The notes under the pieces were generated by a model, which had not been told where the DNA came from, did no database searches, and was given only the letters and a program-made list of their open reading frames with translations. From positions 1-42,424 of the forward strand of contig JAAYPI010000175.1 in the NCBI GenBank assembly GCA_012519885.1: a stretch of 42,424 nucleotides of DNA. The letters are read 5' to 3'. The first letter of the stretch is position 1. Each line of letters starts with the position of its first letter. Below, piece after piece: positions 15,660-25,480 of this stretch. The position numbers and the translations under genes were made by a program. The stretch is from Bacteroidales bacterium (GTDB lineage Bacteria; Bacteroidota; Bacteroidia; Bacteroidales; Paludibacteraceae).

Positions 15660-16985
15660 TTAGTCAACATTATCGTGTAAAAATTTATTTTTTTGAGAGA
15701 ATAATACGTCATCATCCGTTTTTTCTATAAAAATTGACGAACGTTCACTAGCCGATGGTTGAGTATTTGGGGTATCTATATTATTCCGCTTAAATGCTGG
15801 AACTGATTCAAACTTTTGCATTGTAGCATCGTCATCCCATTCGTCCATATCAATAGTTTCTGTTACAACAGGTTTGGGGGTTGGTTTAGAGTAAAAATCA
15901 TCTTTGGATAGAGGTATACCTGCAATTGGAGATTGTGTTTGATTAGCAGTTGTATTGCTACTTGTATTTTCAGAAATAGTACCATAGTCAAGTTCTACTG
16001 TATTTGTTTCTTTTATTACAGGTACGTTCAGTTTATCCATGCCAAATCCAGTGGCAATAATGGTTATTTTTATTGATTCTTCCAGATTTTCATCGTATGT
16101 AGCACCCCAAATAACTTCTGCATCTTTAGCAATATTGTTTAAGAAATGCTTAATCTCAATGGTTTCAGTCATGTCGAGTTCATTTTCTCTGGAGGTATAT
16201 ACATGTAATAGTATGCGTTTGGCTCCTTTTATATCGTTATTATTGAGAAGAGGAGAGTTCAATGCATCGTGAATAGCTTTACTTACACGTTTTTCGCCAC
16301 TAGCAAACCCTGTATTCATAATAGCAAAACCACCTTCTTTTAAAATAGTTTGTACATCAGCAAAGTCCACATTAATATATCCTGGAATGGTAATTATCTC
16401 GGCAATTCCCTTGGCTGCATCTGTTAGGATATTATCAGCTTTGGCAAAGGCTGTTGACATTTTTAAATCTGGAAAAATATCAATAAGACGTTCGTTATTA
16501 ATCACTAACAGAGCATCTACATGTTTGCTCATTTCGCGAACCCCATTCAGTGCTTTCTGAATCTTTTTTTCTCCTTCAAATTCAAAAGGGATTGTAACAA
16601 TTCCTACTGTTAAGATAGATTTGTTTTTGGCTATTTCTGCGATAACAGGGGCAGCACCAGTACCTGTTCCTCCTCCCATTCCTGCCGTAATAAATACCAT
16701 TTTAGTACTATCATCCAATAGTTCTTCGATTTTGTCCATGGTTTCAAGGGCTGCTTCGCGAGCTACCTCTGGCATATTACCCGCTCCCAGTCCTTTGTCT
16801 CCTAGTTGTATTTTAATAGGGATTGGAGAGCGTCTTAAATCTTGGTAATCGGTATTACATACAGCAAATGTAACGTCCTTAATACCTTGATTAAACATGT
16901 AATTTACAGCATTGCCACCACCTCCACCTACACCAATTACTTTTATAATTGTATCAGCATTTGTTGAAAAATCAAAATTTACCAT
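15660..16985 (-). CDS. ftsZ: cell division protein FtsZ
   Basis: The 441-residue tubulin-like GTPase polymerises into the division ring. It has the glycine-rich nucleotide motif GGGTGTG (104-110) and the T7-loop residues NVDFAD (205-210) that complete the active site of the next subunit. A disordered linker (about 325-390) leads to the conserved tail VPAFKRNN (395-402), which should bind FtsA. A further 39 residues end in FLHDNVD, an ending I associate with Bacteroidetes FtsZ. It is preceded at 24 bases by ftsA. All core motifs are intact. Confidence 0.98.
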   Translation of the reverse strand: MVNFDFSTNADTIIKVIGVGGGGGNAVNYMFNQGIKDVTFAVCNTDYQDLRRSPIPIKIQLGDKGLGAGNMPEVAREAALETMDKIEELLDDSTKMVFITAGMGGGTGTGAAPVIAEIAKNKSILTVGIVTIPFEFEGEKKIQKALNGVREMSKHVDALLVINNERLIDIFPDLKMSTAFAKADNILTDAAKGIAEIITIPGYINVDFADVQTILKEGGFAIMNTGFASGEKRVSKAIHDALNSPLLNNNDIKGAKRILLHVYTSRENELDMTETIEIKHFLNNIAKDAEVIWGATYDENLEESIKITIIATGFGMDKLNVPVIKETNTVELDYGTISENTSSNTTANQTQSPIAGIPLSKDDFYSKPTPKPVVTETIDMDEWDDDATMQKFESVPAFKRNNIDTPNTQPSASERSSIFIEKTDDDVLFSQKNKFLHDNVD

Positions 16986-17009
16986 GATAGTTATTTTTAG
17001 TTTGTTGTC

Positions 17010-18317
17010 TTATTGAATTGTATCACTATTGTCGGTAAATAAATCAGTTAATCGTTGTGATGCACTATCGGCAAAACGTACGAATAAATTTTTCCCAGTT
17101 TTTTTTGTTTTTTTCGATGGTATAAATTTTTCTTCAATAGTTTCTGATACGCAATTTTCTGTTCCCATTGATAACAAGCCAATAATTTGACTGTAAGATG
17201 GTTTTTTAAAATCATCCGAAATAGAATCTTCTGTAAGTAAATGTACACCAACAGTAGTACGAACGTCCACACCACTCAGCGATTGTACCAAAGCTCTCAT
17301 ATTCTTGAGTTGAGCTCCTCCTCCAGTAATAATGATACCGGCACCGAGTTGTTTCATGTATCCTTTTTGTTTTAATGGGGTAATGATGAAATTTAAAATT
17401 TCACTTGCCCTTGCTTCGATAATTTGAGCTAAAAATGTGCTTTGTATCGATTTTTCTTCTTGTTCGTGAGCTGCTTTAGCGATAATAATACGCTTATCAG
17501 GCACCTCTAAAGTTGCCATTGCATTGCCTAGTTTTTGCTTTAGTTTTTCGGCTTGAGGTTCTGTTAAATTAAGTTCTCTTATATCGTTTGTAATTGTTTT
17601 AGCTCCCAATGGAATGACACCTATTTCTCTGAGGTAATTTTTTGTAAATACGCTATACGAAGTTGTACTCCCTCCAAAATCAATTATCATACAGCCAAGT
17701 TCTTTTTCGTCATCCGAAATAAGTCCGTTTGCTGTAGCAATGGGAGAGGGAAATGTGCGAATTATTTCTAATTGTGATTTTTCTGCCAAGAGTTCTTTTA
17801 CTTTGTTGATTCCTGTATTAATTTCGCTTTTTGTATAAATAATTTTGTAACGTCCTTCTAATTGTGTGCATGCTATACCTGCAGGATCTGCTACCCACTC
17901 ATCATCAACTAAATATTCCTGAGTGATTACATCTAAGATATCAAACTCAGTAGATTGTAGTTTAAAGTTCTCTTGATACAATTTATCAAGCAAATTTTGT
18001 TCTACAATTTCGTTATAACCTAATGTACGTTTTGTTGTGTTTTCTTTGCAACGCAAATACCTGCCACCTATACCAATATATGCTTTGGTTAGGTTTAACT
18101 TAGTCTTGTTACGTAATTTTGTAACAATACTATTGATAATAAAAGCTGTGTCTGCCACATTAAATATAGCCCCTTGTTTAATGGTAGTTGGCTTGGTTTC
18201 CTCTTCTTCGTATGCCACAATTGAGAGCTTTCCTTCGGTTGTTTTTTGAGCTACTGCACCAATTATTTTGGTTGTACCCAAATCAAAAGCTAGGATGTAA
18301 GGAGTAGATGTGTTCAT
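17010..18317 (-). CDS. ftsA: cell division protein FtsA
   Basis: This is the actin-like ATPase that links FtsZ filaments to the membrane. I use the ATG at 18315-18317, giving 435 residues that begin MNTSTPYILAFDLGTTK. An in-frame upstream start at 18365 would add 16 residues lying inside the end of ftsQ. The N-terminal phosphate-1 motif FDLGTTKI and the later IIITGGGAQL adenosine motif are both visible. The C-terminus has an amphipathic, aromatic and basic stretch (LFVRFADSASQRL) that suits membrane targeting. It starts 10 bases after the ftsQ stop. Cytoplasmic face of the inner membrane. Confidence 0.95.
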   Translation of the reverse strand: MNTSTPYILAFDLGTTKIIGAVAQKTTEGKLSIVAYEEEETKPTTIKQGAIFNVADTAFIINSIVTKLRNKTKLNLTKAYIGIGGRYLRCKENTTKRTLGYNEIVEQNLLDKLYQENFKLQSTEFDILDVITQEYLVDDEWVADPAGIACTQLEGRYKIIYTKSEINTGINKVKELLAEKSQLEIIRTFPSPIATANGLISDDEKELGCMIIDFGGSTTSYSVFTKNYLREIGVIPLGAKTITNDIRELNLTEPQAEKLKQKLGNAMATLEVPDKRIIIAKAAHEQEEKSIQSTFLAQIIEARASEILNFIITPLKQKGYMKQLGAGIIITGGGAQLKNMRALVQSLSGVDVRTTVGVHLLTEDSISDDFKKPSYSQIIGLLSMGTENCVSETIEEKFIPSKKTKKTGKNLFVRFADSASQRLTDLFTDNSDTIQ

Positions 18318-18327
18318 AGTATTGGAA

Positions 18328-19059
18328 TTATTTTTTAGTTGCATATAGTAATTTCTTGTATTCAATATTGATATTTGAGTAAGTGTCTGTTAAAGCAAAT
18401 TCAGGATATGTTTTATAAAATGCATACAGTTTTTTTAATTTGGTTTCATAATCATCAAGTGTTCCTAATGTAATAGTGTATAATCCTACTTTTGGCACTA
18501 ATTCAATTTTTTTATTTTCCTTGATGTATATTTGATCAATTTGAGCATTCCAAAATGAATCGTTGGTGATATATGTTACAAAATCAAAGAGTTCGTTTTT
18601 GGCAAAACTTTCTGTTACATTACCAGATACGATAGGCAATATAACCGTGAAATCTTTAGATATTGGCATCTTTTTTCTGTCTTGATCAATGTAATAAGAA
18701 TAGAATGGTGTAATAATACGAACAATAGGTTGGCGTTGCCATATGCGTATGACCACATCTCCATGATTGGTTCGATAACACTCTACCCGTTTTACATAGT
18801 TCATCTCTTTGATTTTTTCTTCAATAGCATGTGTAAATGCGAAATCAATTTTTCGTCCTATCGGATATATATTGTTATCTGTTAATTGTTTTTCAATTTC
18901 TTTGCGTTTAATAAAATTATAATCAACACTATCAATTTTGAAAATATGTATTGTACTACACACTTGCTCTTGTGGTGTATGGGTAAAGGAGATTGCTGCG
19001 TAAATTAAATACGACAGAAACACTACCGAAACTACTATAAGAGCAATCTTTTTAATCAT
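18328..19059 (-). CDS. ftsQ: cell division protein FtsQ/DivIB
   Basis: The 243-residue protein has one N-terminal membrane helix (about 4-25) and a periplasmic part with a POTRA-like beginning (about 40-110; the RVECYRTNHGDVVIRIWQRQP stretch is typical in position) and a beta domain. FtsQ bridges early and late division proteins by binding FtsL and FtsB. It lies in the standard place between murC and ftsA, 7 bases after the murG-murC frame. Sequence conservation is weak in this family, so the call leans on topology, size and gene order. Confidence 0.92.
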   Translation of the reverse strand: MIKKIALIVVSVVFLSYLIYAAISFTHTPQEQVCSTIHIFKIDSVDYNFIKRKEIEKQLTDNNIYPIGRKIDFAFTHAIEEKIKEMNYVKRVECYRTNHGDVVIRIWQRQPIVRIITPFYSYYIDQDRKKMPISKDFTVILPIVSGNVTESFAKNELFDFVTYITNDSFWNAQIDQIYIKENKKIELVPKVGLYTITLGTLDDYETKLKKLYAFYKTYPEFALTDTYSNINIEYKKLLYATKK

Positions 19060-19066
19060 TTTTATA

Positions 19067-21598
19067 TCAATTAAAGCTGTTTTTAAGTTGTTGAGTAATT
19101 AGTGGCACCATTTTATCTATATCTCCAGCTCCCAATGTAATTAAGACGTCAAAATTATACTTTTTTATCTCCTCTAGCAAATCTTCCTTGCTACAAATTG
19201 ACTTATTTTTGCATTGTATGTGTTTGAATATCATTTTTGAACTTACTCCTTTGATAGGTAGCTCACGAGCAGGATAAATATCCAATAAAATAACACTGTC
19301 AAGGAGCGAAAGGCTATTCGCAAATTCAGTTGCAAAATCACGTGTTCTGGTATACAAATGCGGTTGAAAAATACCACAAATTGACTTATTTGGATACAGT
19401 TTACGTATTGATTGTATAGAGGCTTTTAATTCTTCGGGATGATGGGCATAATCGTCAATAAAACGTACATTTTCTGTTTGTAATTGAAAATCAAAGCGTC
19501 TTTCTATTCCTTTAAATGTTTCAATAGCATGTTGTAATTCTTCTTTAGTAACACCGTTTAGATATGCTATGGTCATAGCAGCGACTGCATTTTCTACGTT
19601 GATTAAAATAGGAACTCCTAGTTTGATTTTTTCTATTGTAAAAGTAGGCGTAACGTAATCAAAAAGAATTTTCTCATTTTCAATTAGAATGTTTGTAGCA
19701 TAAAAATCTGCTACTTCATTTGCTGAATAGGTGTATATCTTTACCGAATTCTTTGTGCTAGGCACTAACTCAATACCTTTTTTAAGCAACAAGCATCCAT
19801 TTTCTTGTATAAGTGATGTAAAGTGTTGAAAACTAGATAGTAGGTTTTCTCTATCTTGATATATATCTAAATGGTCATTATCGGTGGCTGTAATAATAGC
19901 CATATGTGGAGATAACTGATGAAATGATCTGTCATACTCATCTGCTTCCACTACTACAATATCTGATGAGGCATTCACCAATAAATTTGTGCTGTAATTT
20001 TTTGAAATACCTCCTAAAAAAGCATTGGTTCCGAGGCTTGATTGTGTGAGAATATGGGCAAGGATAGTTGAAGTAGTCGTCTTTCCGTGTGTTCCAGCTA
20101 CACATAAGGCTTTTTTTGAACGTGTAATTTCACCTAATATTTCTGCTCTTTTTAGCATTGTGAAACCAGCTTTTTCAAAGAAAACTCGTTCGCTCATGTC
20201 GTGTGGAATTGCAGGTGTATATACGATAGTCGTATTTTCCTTATCCATGTATTTCACAGGAATGGTATTTACACTATCGTTGTAATGAATTTCCATCCCT
20301 TCTGATTCTAATTTTTGTGTAAGTGTATTTTCAGTAGCGTCGTACCCTCCTACCTGATGCCCAAGTTGTTTGAAATAGCGAGCTAAAGCACTCATACCAA
20401 TACCCCCAATACCTAAAAAATAATAATTTTGTTGACACGATTTTATTTTTTTAGTCGTTGATTTTCCCTTTTTTTGTATGTTATGTGATACATCAATACC
20501 AATTATTTTTAAGATTTCTTTAGCAATGTGATTAGCTGCTTCTGGTTTAGCAAAATGTTCAATATTTTTGCTAAGATATGTCAGTTTGGTATCGTTGCTA
20601 ATGAGTGTTAGTGCTGTTGAAATAAGAAACTCTGGTGCTTCTTGGTCGCTTATCATAACAGCAGCTTGTTTTTCGACCAACGCCATTGCATTTTTTGTTT
20701 GATGATCTTCAGAAACATTGGGCGATGGCACCAAGATACATGGTTTTTGTAGCATACTTAATTCTGATATAGAGCTTGCTCCTGCACGCGAAATAACCAA
20801 GTCGGCTATACTATAAGCCAAGTCCATACGAGCCACAAAATCAGTAATAACGATGCTTTTTGAATCAATATGGCTTGTTTGTTGTTTTATACTATTGAAA
20901 TAATACTTCCCTGTTTGCCATATAACTTGTATGCCAGTATCTGCTAGCTTATTAATATGTTGCAATACGCTTTGGTTTATAGTGCGAGCTCCCAAGCTAC
21001 CACCCACAATGAGAAGGGTTTTTTTAGTAGGGAGAAAGCCAAACTCGCAATACGCTTCTTCTTTGTTTTGACTATTTTCTAATAATTGTTGACGTACAGG
21101 ATTTCCTGTAAGTGTAATTCTATCTGATGGAAAAAATCGATGCATATTATCATAAGCTACACATATGCGTGAAGCTTTTTTGGCAAGCAATTTATTGGTA
21201 ACTCCTGCATACGAGTTTTGCTCTTGAATAACTGTTGGAATACCTAATTTATTTGCCATATACAATGTAGGTCCACTAGCATAACCCCCTACACCAACTA
21301 CAATGTCGGGGTTAAACGATTTGATTGTTTTTTTTGCTTTATATAAACTTTTAATCAAATTGGGAAAAAATGCTATATTACGTTTCATATCCGAACGGTC
21401 AAATCCGCTTACTGGTAACCCAACAATAGGATATCCAGCTGCAGGAACTTTCTCCATTTCCATTTTATTCTCAGCACCTACAAATAGGATGTCTGCTTCT
21501 GGCAATACTTCTTTTAGGCTATTGGCAATAGAAATGGCAGGAAAAATGTGTCCTCCTGTTCCTCCTCCACTAATAATGATACGTACGTGTTCTTTCAT
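19067..21598 (-). CDS. murG-murC: MurG-MurC fusion: GlcNAc transferase joined to UDP-MurNAc:L-alanine ligase
   Basis: One 843-codon frame encodes two cell-wall enzymes. Residues 1-367 are MurG, which adds GlcNAc to lipid I: GGGTGGHIFPA (11-21), QEQN (125-128), RAGASSISEL (271-280) and SEDHQTKNA (296-304). Residues about 390-843 are MurC, which joins L-alanine to UDP-MurNAc: GIGGIGMSAL (396-405), P-loop AGTHGKTTT (501-509) and YAHHPEE (717-723). A lysine-rich linker (about 370-388) joins them, with no Met between residues 312 and 402 of the fused frame. Bacteria usually have separate, adjacent genes. The linker codons contain a run of seven A; one extra A would restore two overlapping genes. 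So this is a true fusion, a frameshift-regulated pair or a one-base assembly error. Both enzyme halves look complete. Confidence 0.9.
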   Translation of the reverse strand: MKEHVRIIISGGGTGGHIFPAISIANSLKEVLPEADILFVGAENKMEMEKVPAAGYPIVGLPVSGFDRSDMKRNIAFFPNLIKSLYKAKKTIKSFNPDIVVGVGGYASGPTLYMANKLGIPTVIQEQNSYAGVTNKLLAKKASRICVAYDNMHRFFPSDRITLTGNPVRQQLLENSQNKEEAYCEFGFLPTKKTLLIVGGSLGARTINQSVLQHINKLADTGIQVIWQTGKYYFNSIKQQTSHIDSKSIVITDFVARMDLAYSIADLVISRAGASSISELSMLQKPCILVPSPNVSEDHQTKNAMALVEKQAAVMISDQEAPEFLISTALTLISNDTKLTYLSKNIEHFAKPEAANHIAKEILKIIGIDVSHNIQKKGKSTTKKIKSCQQNYYFLGIGGIGMSALARYFKQLGHQVGGYDATENTLTQKLESEGMEIHYNDSVNTIPVKYMDKENTTIVYTPAIPHDMSERVFFEKAGFTMLKRAEILGEITRSKKALCVAGTHGKTTTSTILAHILTQSSLGTNAFLGGISKNYSTNLLVNASSDIVVVEADEYDRSFHQLSPHMAIITATDNDHLDIYQDRENLLSSFQHFTSLIQENGCLLLKKGIELVPSTKNSVKIYTYSANEVADFYATNILIENEKILFDYVTPTFTIEKIKLGVPILINVENAVAAMTIAYLNGVTKEELQHAIETFKGIERRFDFQLQTENVRFIDDYAHHPEELKASIQSIRKLYPNKSICGIFQPHLYTRTRDFATEFANSLSLLDSVILLDIYPARELPIKGVSSKMIFKHIQCKNKSICSKEDLLEEIKKYNFDVLITLGAGDIDKMVPLITQQLKNSFN
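20451..20493 (-). other. A_AAA_AAG slippery heptamer at the murG-murC junction
   Basis: On the minus strand the fused frame reads CAA AAA AAG GGA, so the heptamer A_AAA_AAG (T7 at 20469-20475 on the plus strand) is in the phase used for -1 slippage in dnaX. After a -1 shift the ribosome would meet TAA at 20451-20453 five codons later, releasing MurG alone. An out-of-phase ATG at 20491-20493 would open the murC frame if the run had eight A. No strong downstream hairpin is seen. Confidence 0.45.
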
Positions 21599-21607
21599 AG
21601 ATGTATG

Positions 21608-22882
21608 CTATTTAATATCGGTTTGTCTTGTTTCTGTGTCTGATGCTGTTTCAGCCGTATCTTCACTGTCTGACACAACTTCATTTTGTGCTTCGTCAGC
21701 AGGAGCATTCGTAGTATTGTTGGATACTTTTTCTTCTTTTTTGATATATTGACTAATATTTAATATGATACCTAAATACACACTAGTCATAATAATAGAT
21801 GTACCACCTCGACTAATGAGCGGTAGTGGTTGTCCAGTAACTGGACCTAAATGAGACGCCACAGCCATGCTTATAAAAGCTTGAATTACAATCAATAAAG
21901 ATAGCCCTACAACCATAAATGTAGGGTAGGCTTTGTCGCATTGGGTAGCAATTCTTCCAGATCGGAATAAGATTATTAGGTACAGAAGCATAATAAATAT
22001 CCCTCCAGCTAAACCATATTCTTCTATCACAATAGCATAAATAAAATCAGAGAAAGCCAATGGTAGAAAATCTCTTTGTGTACTATTTCCCGGACCTGCA
22101 GGTGTCATCCCGTGTGCAATTGCAATTTTAGAGTGCATGATTTGCATGTTATCATCTGTGATAACATATGTCTTGTCCGCAGAAGGTTCATTTATTTCGC
22201 TAACAAAATCGTCTATACGACCTACCCACGTATTTAAACGACCTAAGAATTGTGGCTGAAAGTAATGTGAAATAACATAAAGAGAAAGTAATAAGGCTGC
22301 CAACACTCCAATAGTGATACCTAATTTGGCAAAGGAAATTCTACCTATCATCATTAATAGAATACCTACTCCGAATAACATTACGGCTGTAGAAAGGTTT
22401 TGTGGGGCAATTAACAAACAGAATATGCCTAAAACTGAAATGATGGGCCAAAAAGCTTTATCGGCAGTTTGACCTTCTTTTTGATTTCTTGCAAGCATAT
22501 CACTGATAAATACAATGGTACTGAATTTTGCTAATTCTAGTGGCTGAAACTCAAATCCTAATACTTTAATTGCACGTATTGCATTATTTGCTTCTACTCC
22601 TATAAATGGTAATAATACTAGCAAAACTAATGCAATGGGGAGTATCAAATAGTTTAGTCCTCTGATATAGCGATACGGAAAACGATGTACAATAATCATA
22701 GCTATTAAGCCTAATCCGAGCATTTGAATATGGCTAAAAAATGGAGCAAGATGATTACTGCGTCTAAAAGCCTCTTGACTGATAGCACTAAACATTTCGA
22801 TAGACGAAACCAAAAGGAGAAGTCCTATGGTAATCCATAAGATAAAATCTCCTTTAAATACTTTTTTAAATAGTTCGCCCAT
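21608..22882 (-). CDS. ftsW: peptidoglycan glycosyltransferase FtsW (SEDS family)
   Basis: The 424-residue membrane protein has about ten hydrophobic helices and the SEDS-family signature PLISRGGTSII near residues 355-365. FtsW polymerises lipid II into glycan strands at the septum together with the class B transpeptidase FtsI encoded upstream. The last 45 residues or so form an acidic, Thr/Ser/Ala-rich cytoplasmic tail (many D and E, ending TRQTDIK) that is not part of the fold. It lies between murD (21 bases) and murG (9 bases), the usual order. Confidence 0.95.
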   Translation of the reverse strand: MGELFKKVFKGDFILWITIGLLLLVSSIEMFSAISQEAFRRSNHLAPFFSHIQMLGLGLIAMIIVHRFPYRYIRGLNYLILPIALVLLVLLPFIGVEANNAIRAIKVLGFEFQPLELAKFSTIVFISDMLARNQKEGQTADKAFWPIISVLGIFCLLIAPQNLSTAVMLFGVGILLMMIGRISFAKLGITIGVLAALLLSLYVISHYFQPQFLGRLNTWVGRIDDFVSEINEPSADKTYVITDDNMQIMHSKIAIAHGMTPAGPGNSTQRDFLPLAFSDFIYAIVIEEYGLAGGIFIMLLYLIILFRSGRIATQCDKAYPTFMVVGLSLLIVIQAFISMAVASHLGPVTGQPLPLISRGGTSIIMTSVYLGIILNISQYIKKEEKVSNNTTNAPADEAQNEVVSDSEDTAETASDTETRQTDIK

Positions 22883-22903
22883 AATTATTCTTACATCAAA
22901 TTG

Positions 22904-24238
22904 TTATAAATTTTTAACACAGTTTTTAAATTGTGTTCCTCTATCTTCGTAGTTAGTAAATAAATCAAAACTGGCACAGCAGGGTGATAATAAAACAGAA
23001 TCTCCTTTGTTGGCTGCTAAATAAGCAGCTTTTACAGCATCATCCATCGAACTGGTGCTAATTATTTTTTTATTTAGTTTCCCAAAAAACGCTTCCAATT
23101 TACTATTGTCAATACCTAAAAAAACAAGGGTGTGTACTTTTTGCTCTACCAAGCTTTTTATTTCGTTATAGTCATTGCCTTTGTCTGTACCACCTAAAAT
23201 TAATACCACTGGTGTTTTCATACTTTCAAGTGCGTACCAACACGAGTTAACATTGGTGGCTTTTGAATCGTTAATAAACATGACATTTCGTACCTTTGCT
23301 ACAGGTTCTAGACGATGTTCAACTCCTTCAAAATCTGCCAAAGAGTTTCTTATCTGCTCTTTTTTAATGTTCATTACGCTAGCAGATAGTGCCGCTGCCA
23401 TTGAATTGTACACATTGTGAGTGCCTTTGATTGCCAAGTTGTCGATGTTGATGCTCATATCGGTTTCTTCTGTATTGATTATAAGGTTATTTTTGTCAAC
23501 AAATGATTTGGTGTTATCTTTCTTTTTCATAGAAAATGGATATAGTTTTGCTTTTATAGTATGTTTCGTTAGTTCTTGGTTAATAGATGGATCATCTTGC
23601 CAATAGATAAATACATCGTTTTCTGTTTGATTTTGTGTAATACGCATTTTAGCATTCACATAGTTTTGAAAATTGTAGTCATACCTGTCCAAATGATCGG
23701 GTGTAATGTTTAACAATACAGCTACGTCGGCTCTGAAAGTATACATATTGTCGAGTTGAAAACTGCTTAGTTCAATTACATAATAATCAAACTGATTTTC
23801 TGCTACTTGTAGTGCAAAGCTTTTACCCACGTTGCCTGCTAGTCCCACATTCAATCCTGCTTGTTGCAAAATGTGATAGGTTAGCATTGTGGTGGTAGTT
23901 TTTCCATTGCTTCCTGTGATACAAATGGTTTTAGCTTTTGTATAACGACCAGCAAACTCTATCTCCGAAATAATGGGTATGTGTCTAGCTTTTATTTCTT
24001 TAATGAGAGGGGCTTTGTCTGGTATACCAGGGCTTTTAATCACCTCTGTAGCATCCATTATTTCTGAGTATGTATGTGTTCCTTCTTCCCATCTGATAGC
24101 ATATTTTTGTAATACTTCTCGATACTTTTGTTTGATACCAGAAGCGTCTGAAACAAATACATCAAAGCCTTGTTTTTTTGCTAATACAGCAGCACCTACT
24201 CCGCTTTCTCCTCCACCAAGTATCACTATCTTTTTCAT
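22904..24238 (-). CDS. murD: UDP-N-acetylmuramoylalanine--D-glutamate ligase MurD
   Basis: The 444-residue Mur ligase adds D-glutamate to UDP-MurNAc-L-Ala in the cytoplasm. It shows the N-terminal nucleotide-fold GGGESGVGAA (8-17), the ATP-binding P-loop ITGSNGKTTTT (107-117), a central NITPDHLDRY and the late segment FINDSKATN, all Mur ligase landmarks. The length is normal for MurD. It starts 2 bases after mraY and is part of the dcw operon. Confidence 0.97.
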   Translation of the reverse strand: MKKIVILGGGESGVGAAVLAKKQGFDVFVSDASGIKQKYREVLQKYAIRWEEGTHTYSEIMDATEVIKSPGIPDKAPLIKEIKARHIPIISEIEFAGRYTKAKTICITGSNGKTTTTMLTYHILQQAGLNVGLAGNVGKSFALQVAENQFDYYVIELSSFQLDNMYTFRADVAVLLNITPDHLDRYDYNFQNYVNAKMRITQNQTENDVFIYWQDDPSINQELTKHTIKAKLYPFSMKKKDNTKSFVDKNNLIINTEETDMSINIDNLAIKGTHNVYNSMAAALSASVMNIKKEQIRNSLADFEGVEHRLEPVAKVRNVMFINDSKATNVNSCWYALESMKTPVVLILGGTDKGNDYNEIKSLVEQKVHTLVFLGIDNSKLEAFFGKLNKKIISTSSMDDAVKAAYLAANKGDSVLLSPCCASFDLFTNYEDRGTQFKNCVKNL

Positions 24239-24240
24239 AT

Positions 24241-25467
24241 TTAGCGAATTTTAAGTGTTATAAGTGTAAATATTGCCAGTGCAATACCAATAATCCAAAA
24301 ACGAGTTACAATTTTAGCTTCAGGAATGCCTTTTTTCTGATAATGATGATGTAAAGGGGACATTAAAAATATGCGTCTCCCTTCTCCATATTTCTTTTTT
24401 GTATATTTAAAGTACGATACTTGCATCATTACCGACAGGTTTTCTATTAAGAAAATGCCACATAAGATTGGTAGTAAAAATTCTTTGTGTATGAGTATCG
24501 CAAACACGCCAATAATGCCTCCAATTGTTAAACTTCCTGTGTCGCCCATAAATACCTGAGCAGGGTAGGAGTTGTACCACAAAAAACCAACTGTGGCTCC
24601 CACAAAAGCACTTGCAAATACTACTAATTCCTCGCTTCCAGGCACAAACATGATGTCAAAATACCCAGCAAACCCCACATGGCTAGATACATATGCTAAT
24701 ACGCCCAGTGTAATACCAATGATACTAGACGAACCATCAGCAAGTCCATCTAATCCATCCGTTAGGTTTGCTCCATTTGACACTGCTGTTACAATAAATA
24801 TAGTAATTATAATAAATAAAATCCATGCTCCTGTTTGTGCGTGTTCTTTTAAGAATGGTAAAAAATCAGCATAATCAAAGTTTGTATTTTTGATAAATGG
24901 AATAGTGGTTTGTGTCGATTTTACAGCTATGCTTTTTGAGTCTAATTCGGTTGTTTCTATATGTTGTACTTTAACGTGATTGGTATTTTCTATCATTACT
25001 ACTTCAGGACTTAAAAACATGGTCATACCCACTAATAGTCCAATGCCAATTTGCCCAACAATTTTGAATTTTCCGTTTAATCCCTCTTTGTGTTTTCTGA
25101 ACACTTTAATATAGTCGTCGAGAAAACCGATAACTCCCAACCATACTGTAGTTGCTATCATCAAAAGTAAATATATATTACGTATGCGACCAAACAATAA
25201 ACTAGGAACCAAGATGGCTATAATGATAATAATCCCTCCCATAGTGGGTGTTCCTTTTTTGCTTATTTGTCCATCAAGCCCTAAATCACGAATGGATTCT
25301 CCTATTTGTTTTTTACGCAAATAGTTGATGATATTTTTTCCGATAACCATCGAAATAAAGAGCGAGAAAATGAGTGCCATGCCTGCACGGAATGATACAT
25401 AACTAAACAAACCTGCACCAGGTAAGTTAAAGTTTTCTTCTAAAAATCTAAATAAATAGTACAACAT
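24241..25467 (-). CDS. mraY: phospho-N-acetylmuramoyl-pentapeptide transferase MraY
   Basis: The integral membrane enzyme moves phospho-MurNAc-pentapeptide to undecaprenyl phosphate, making lipid I. At 408 residues it is about 45 longer than E. coli MraY; the extra length is a hydrophilic loop (about 160-215) between helices, which I believe is usual in Bacteroidetes. The catalytic Asp-rich segments FLDDYIK and [12 protein letters not shown], and the C-terminal [10 protein letters not shown] histidine motif, are present. It follows murE by 13 bases. Confidence 0.97.
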   Translation of the reverse strand: MLYYLFRFLEENFNLPGAGLFSYVSFRAGMALIFSLFISMVIGKNIINYLRKKQIGESIRDLGLDGQISKKGTPTMGGIIIIIAILVPSLLFGRIRNIYLLLMIATTVWLGVIGFLDDYIKVFRKHKEGLNGKFKIVGQIGIGLLVGMTMFLSPEVVMIENTNHVKVQHIETTELDSKSIAVKSTQTTIPFIKNTNFDYADFLPFLKEHAQTGAWILFIIITIFIVTAVSNGANLTDGLDGLADGSSSIIGITLGVLAYVSSHVGFAGYFDIMFVPGSEELVVFASAFVGATVGFLWYNSYPAQVFMGDTGSLTIGGIIGVFAILIHKEFLLPILCGIFLIENLSVMMQVSYFKYTKKKYGEGRRIFLMSPLHHHYQKKGIPEAKIVTRFWIIGIALAIFTLITLKIR

Positions 25468-25480
25468 ACGCTACTTTGTT

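Noticed and set aside
18318-18365. Upstream start for ftsA adding 16 residues
   Set aside because: It lies inside the end of ftsQ and the added sequence is Asn-rich with no family match; the later ATG directly precedes the conserved nucleotide motif.
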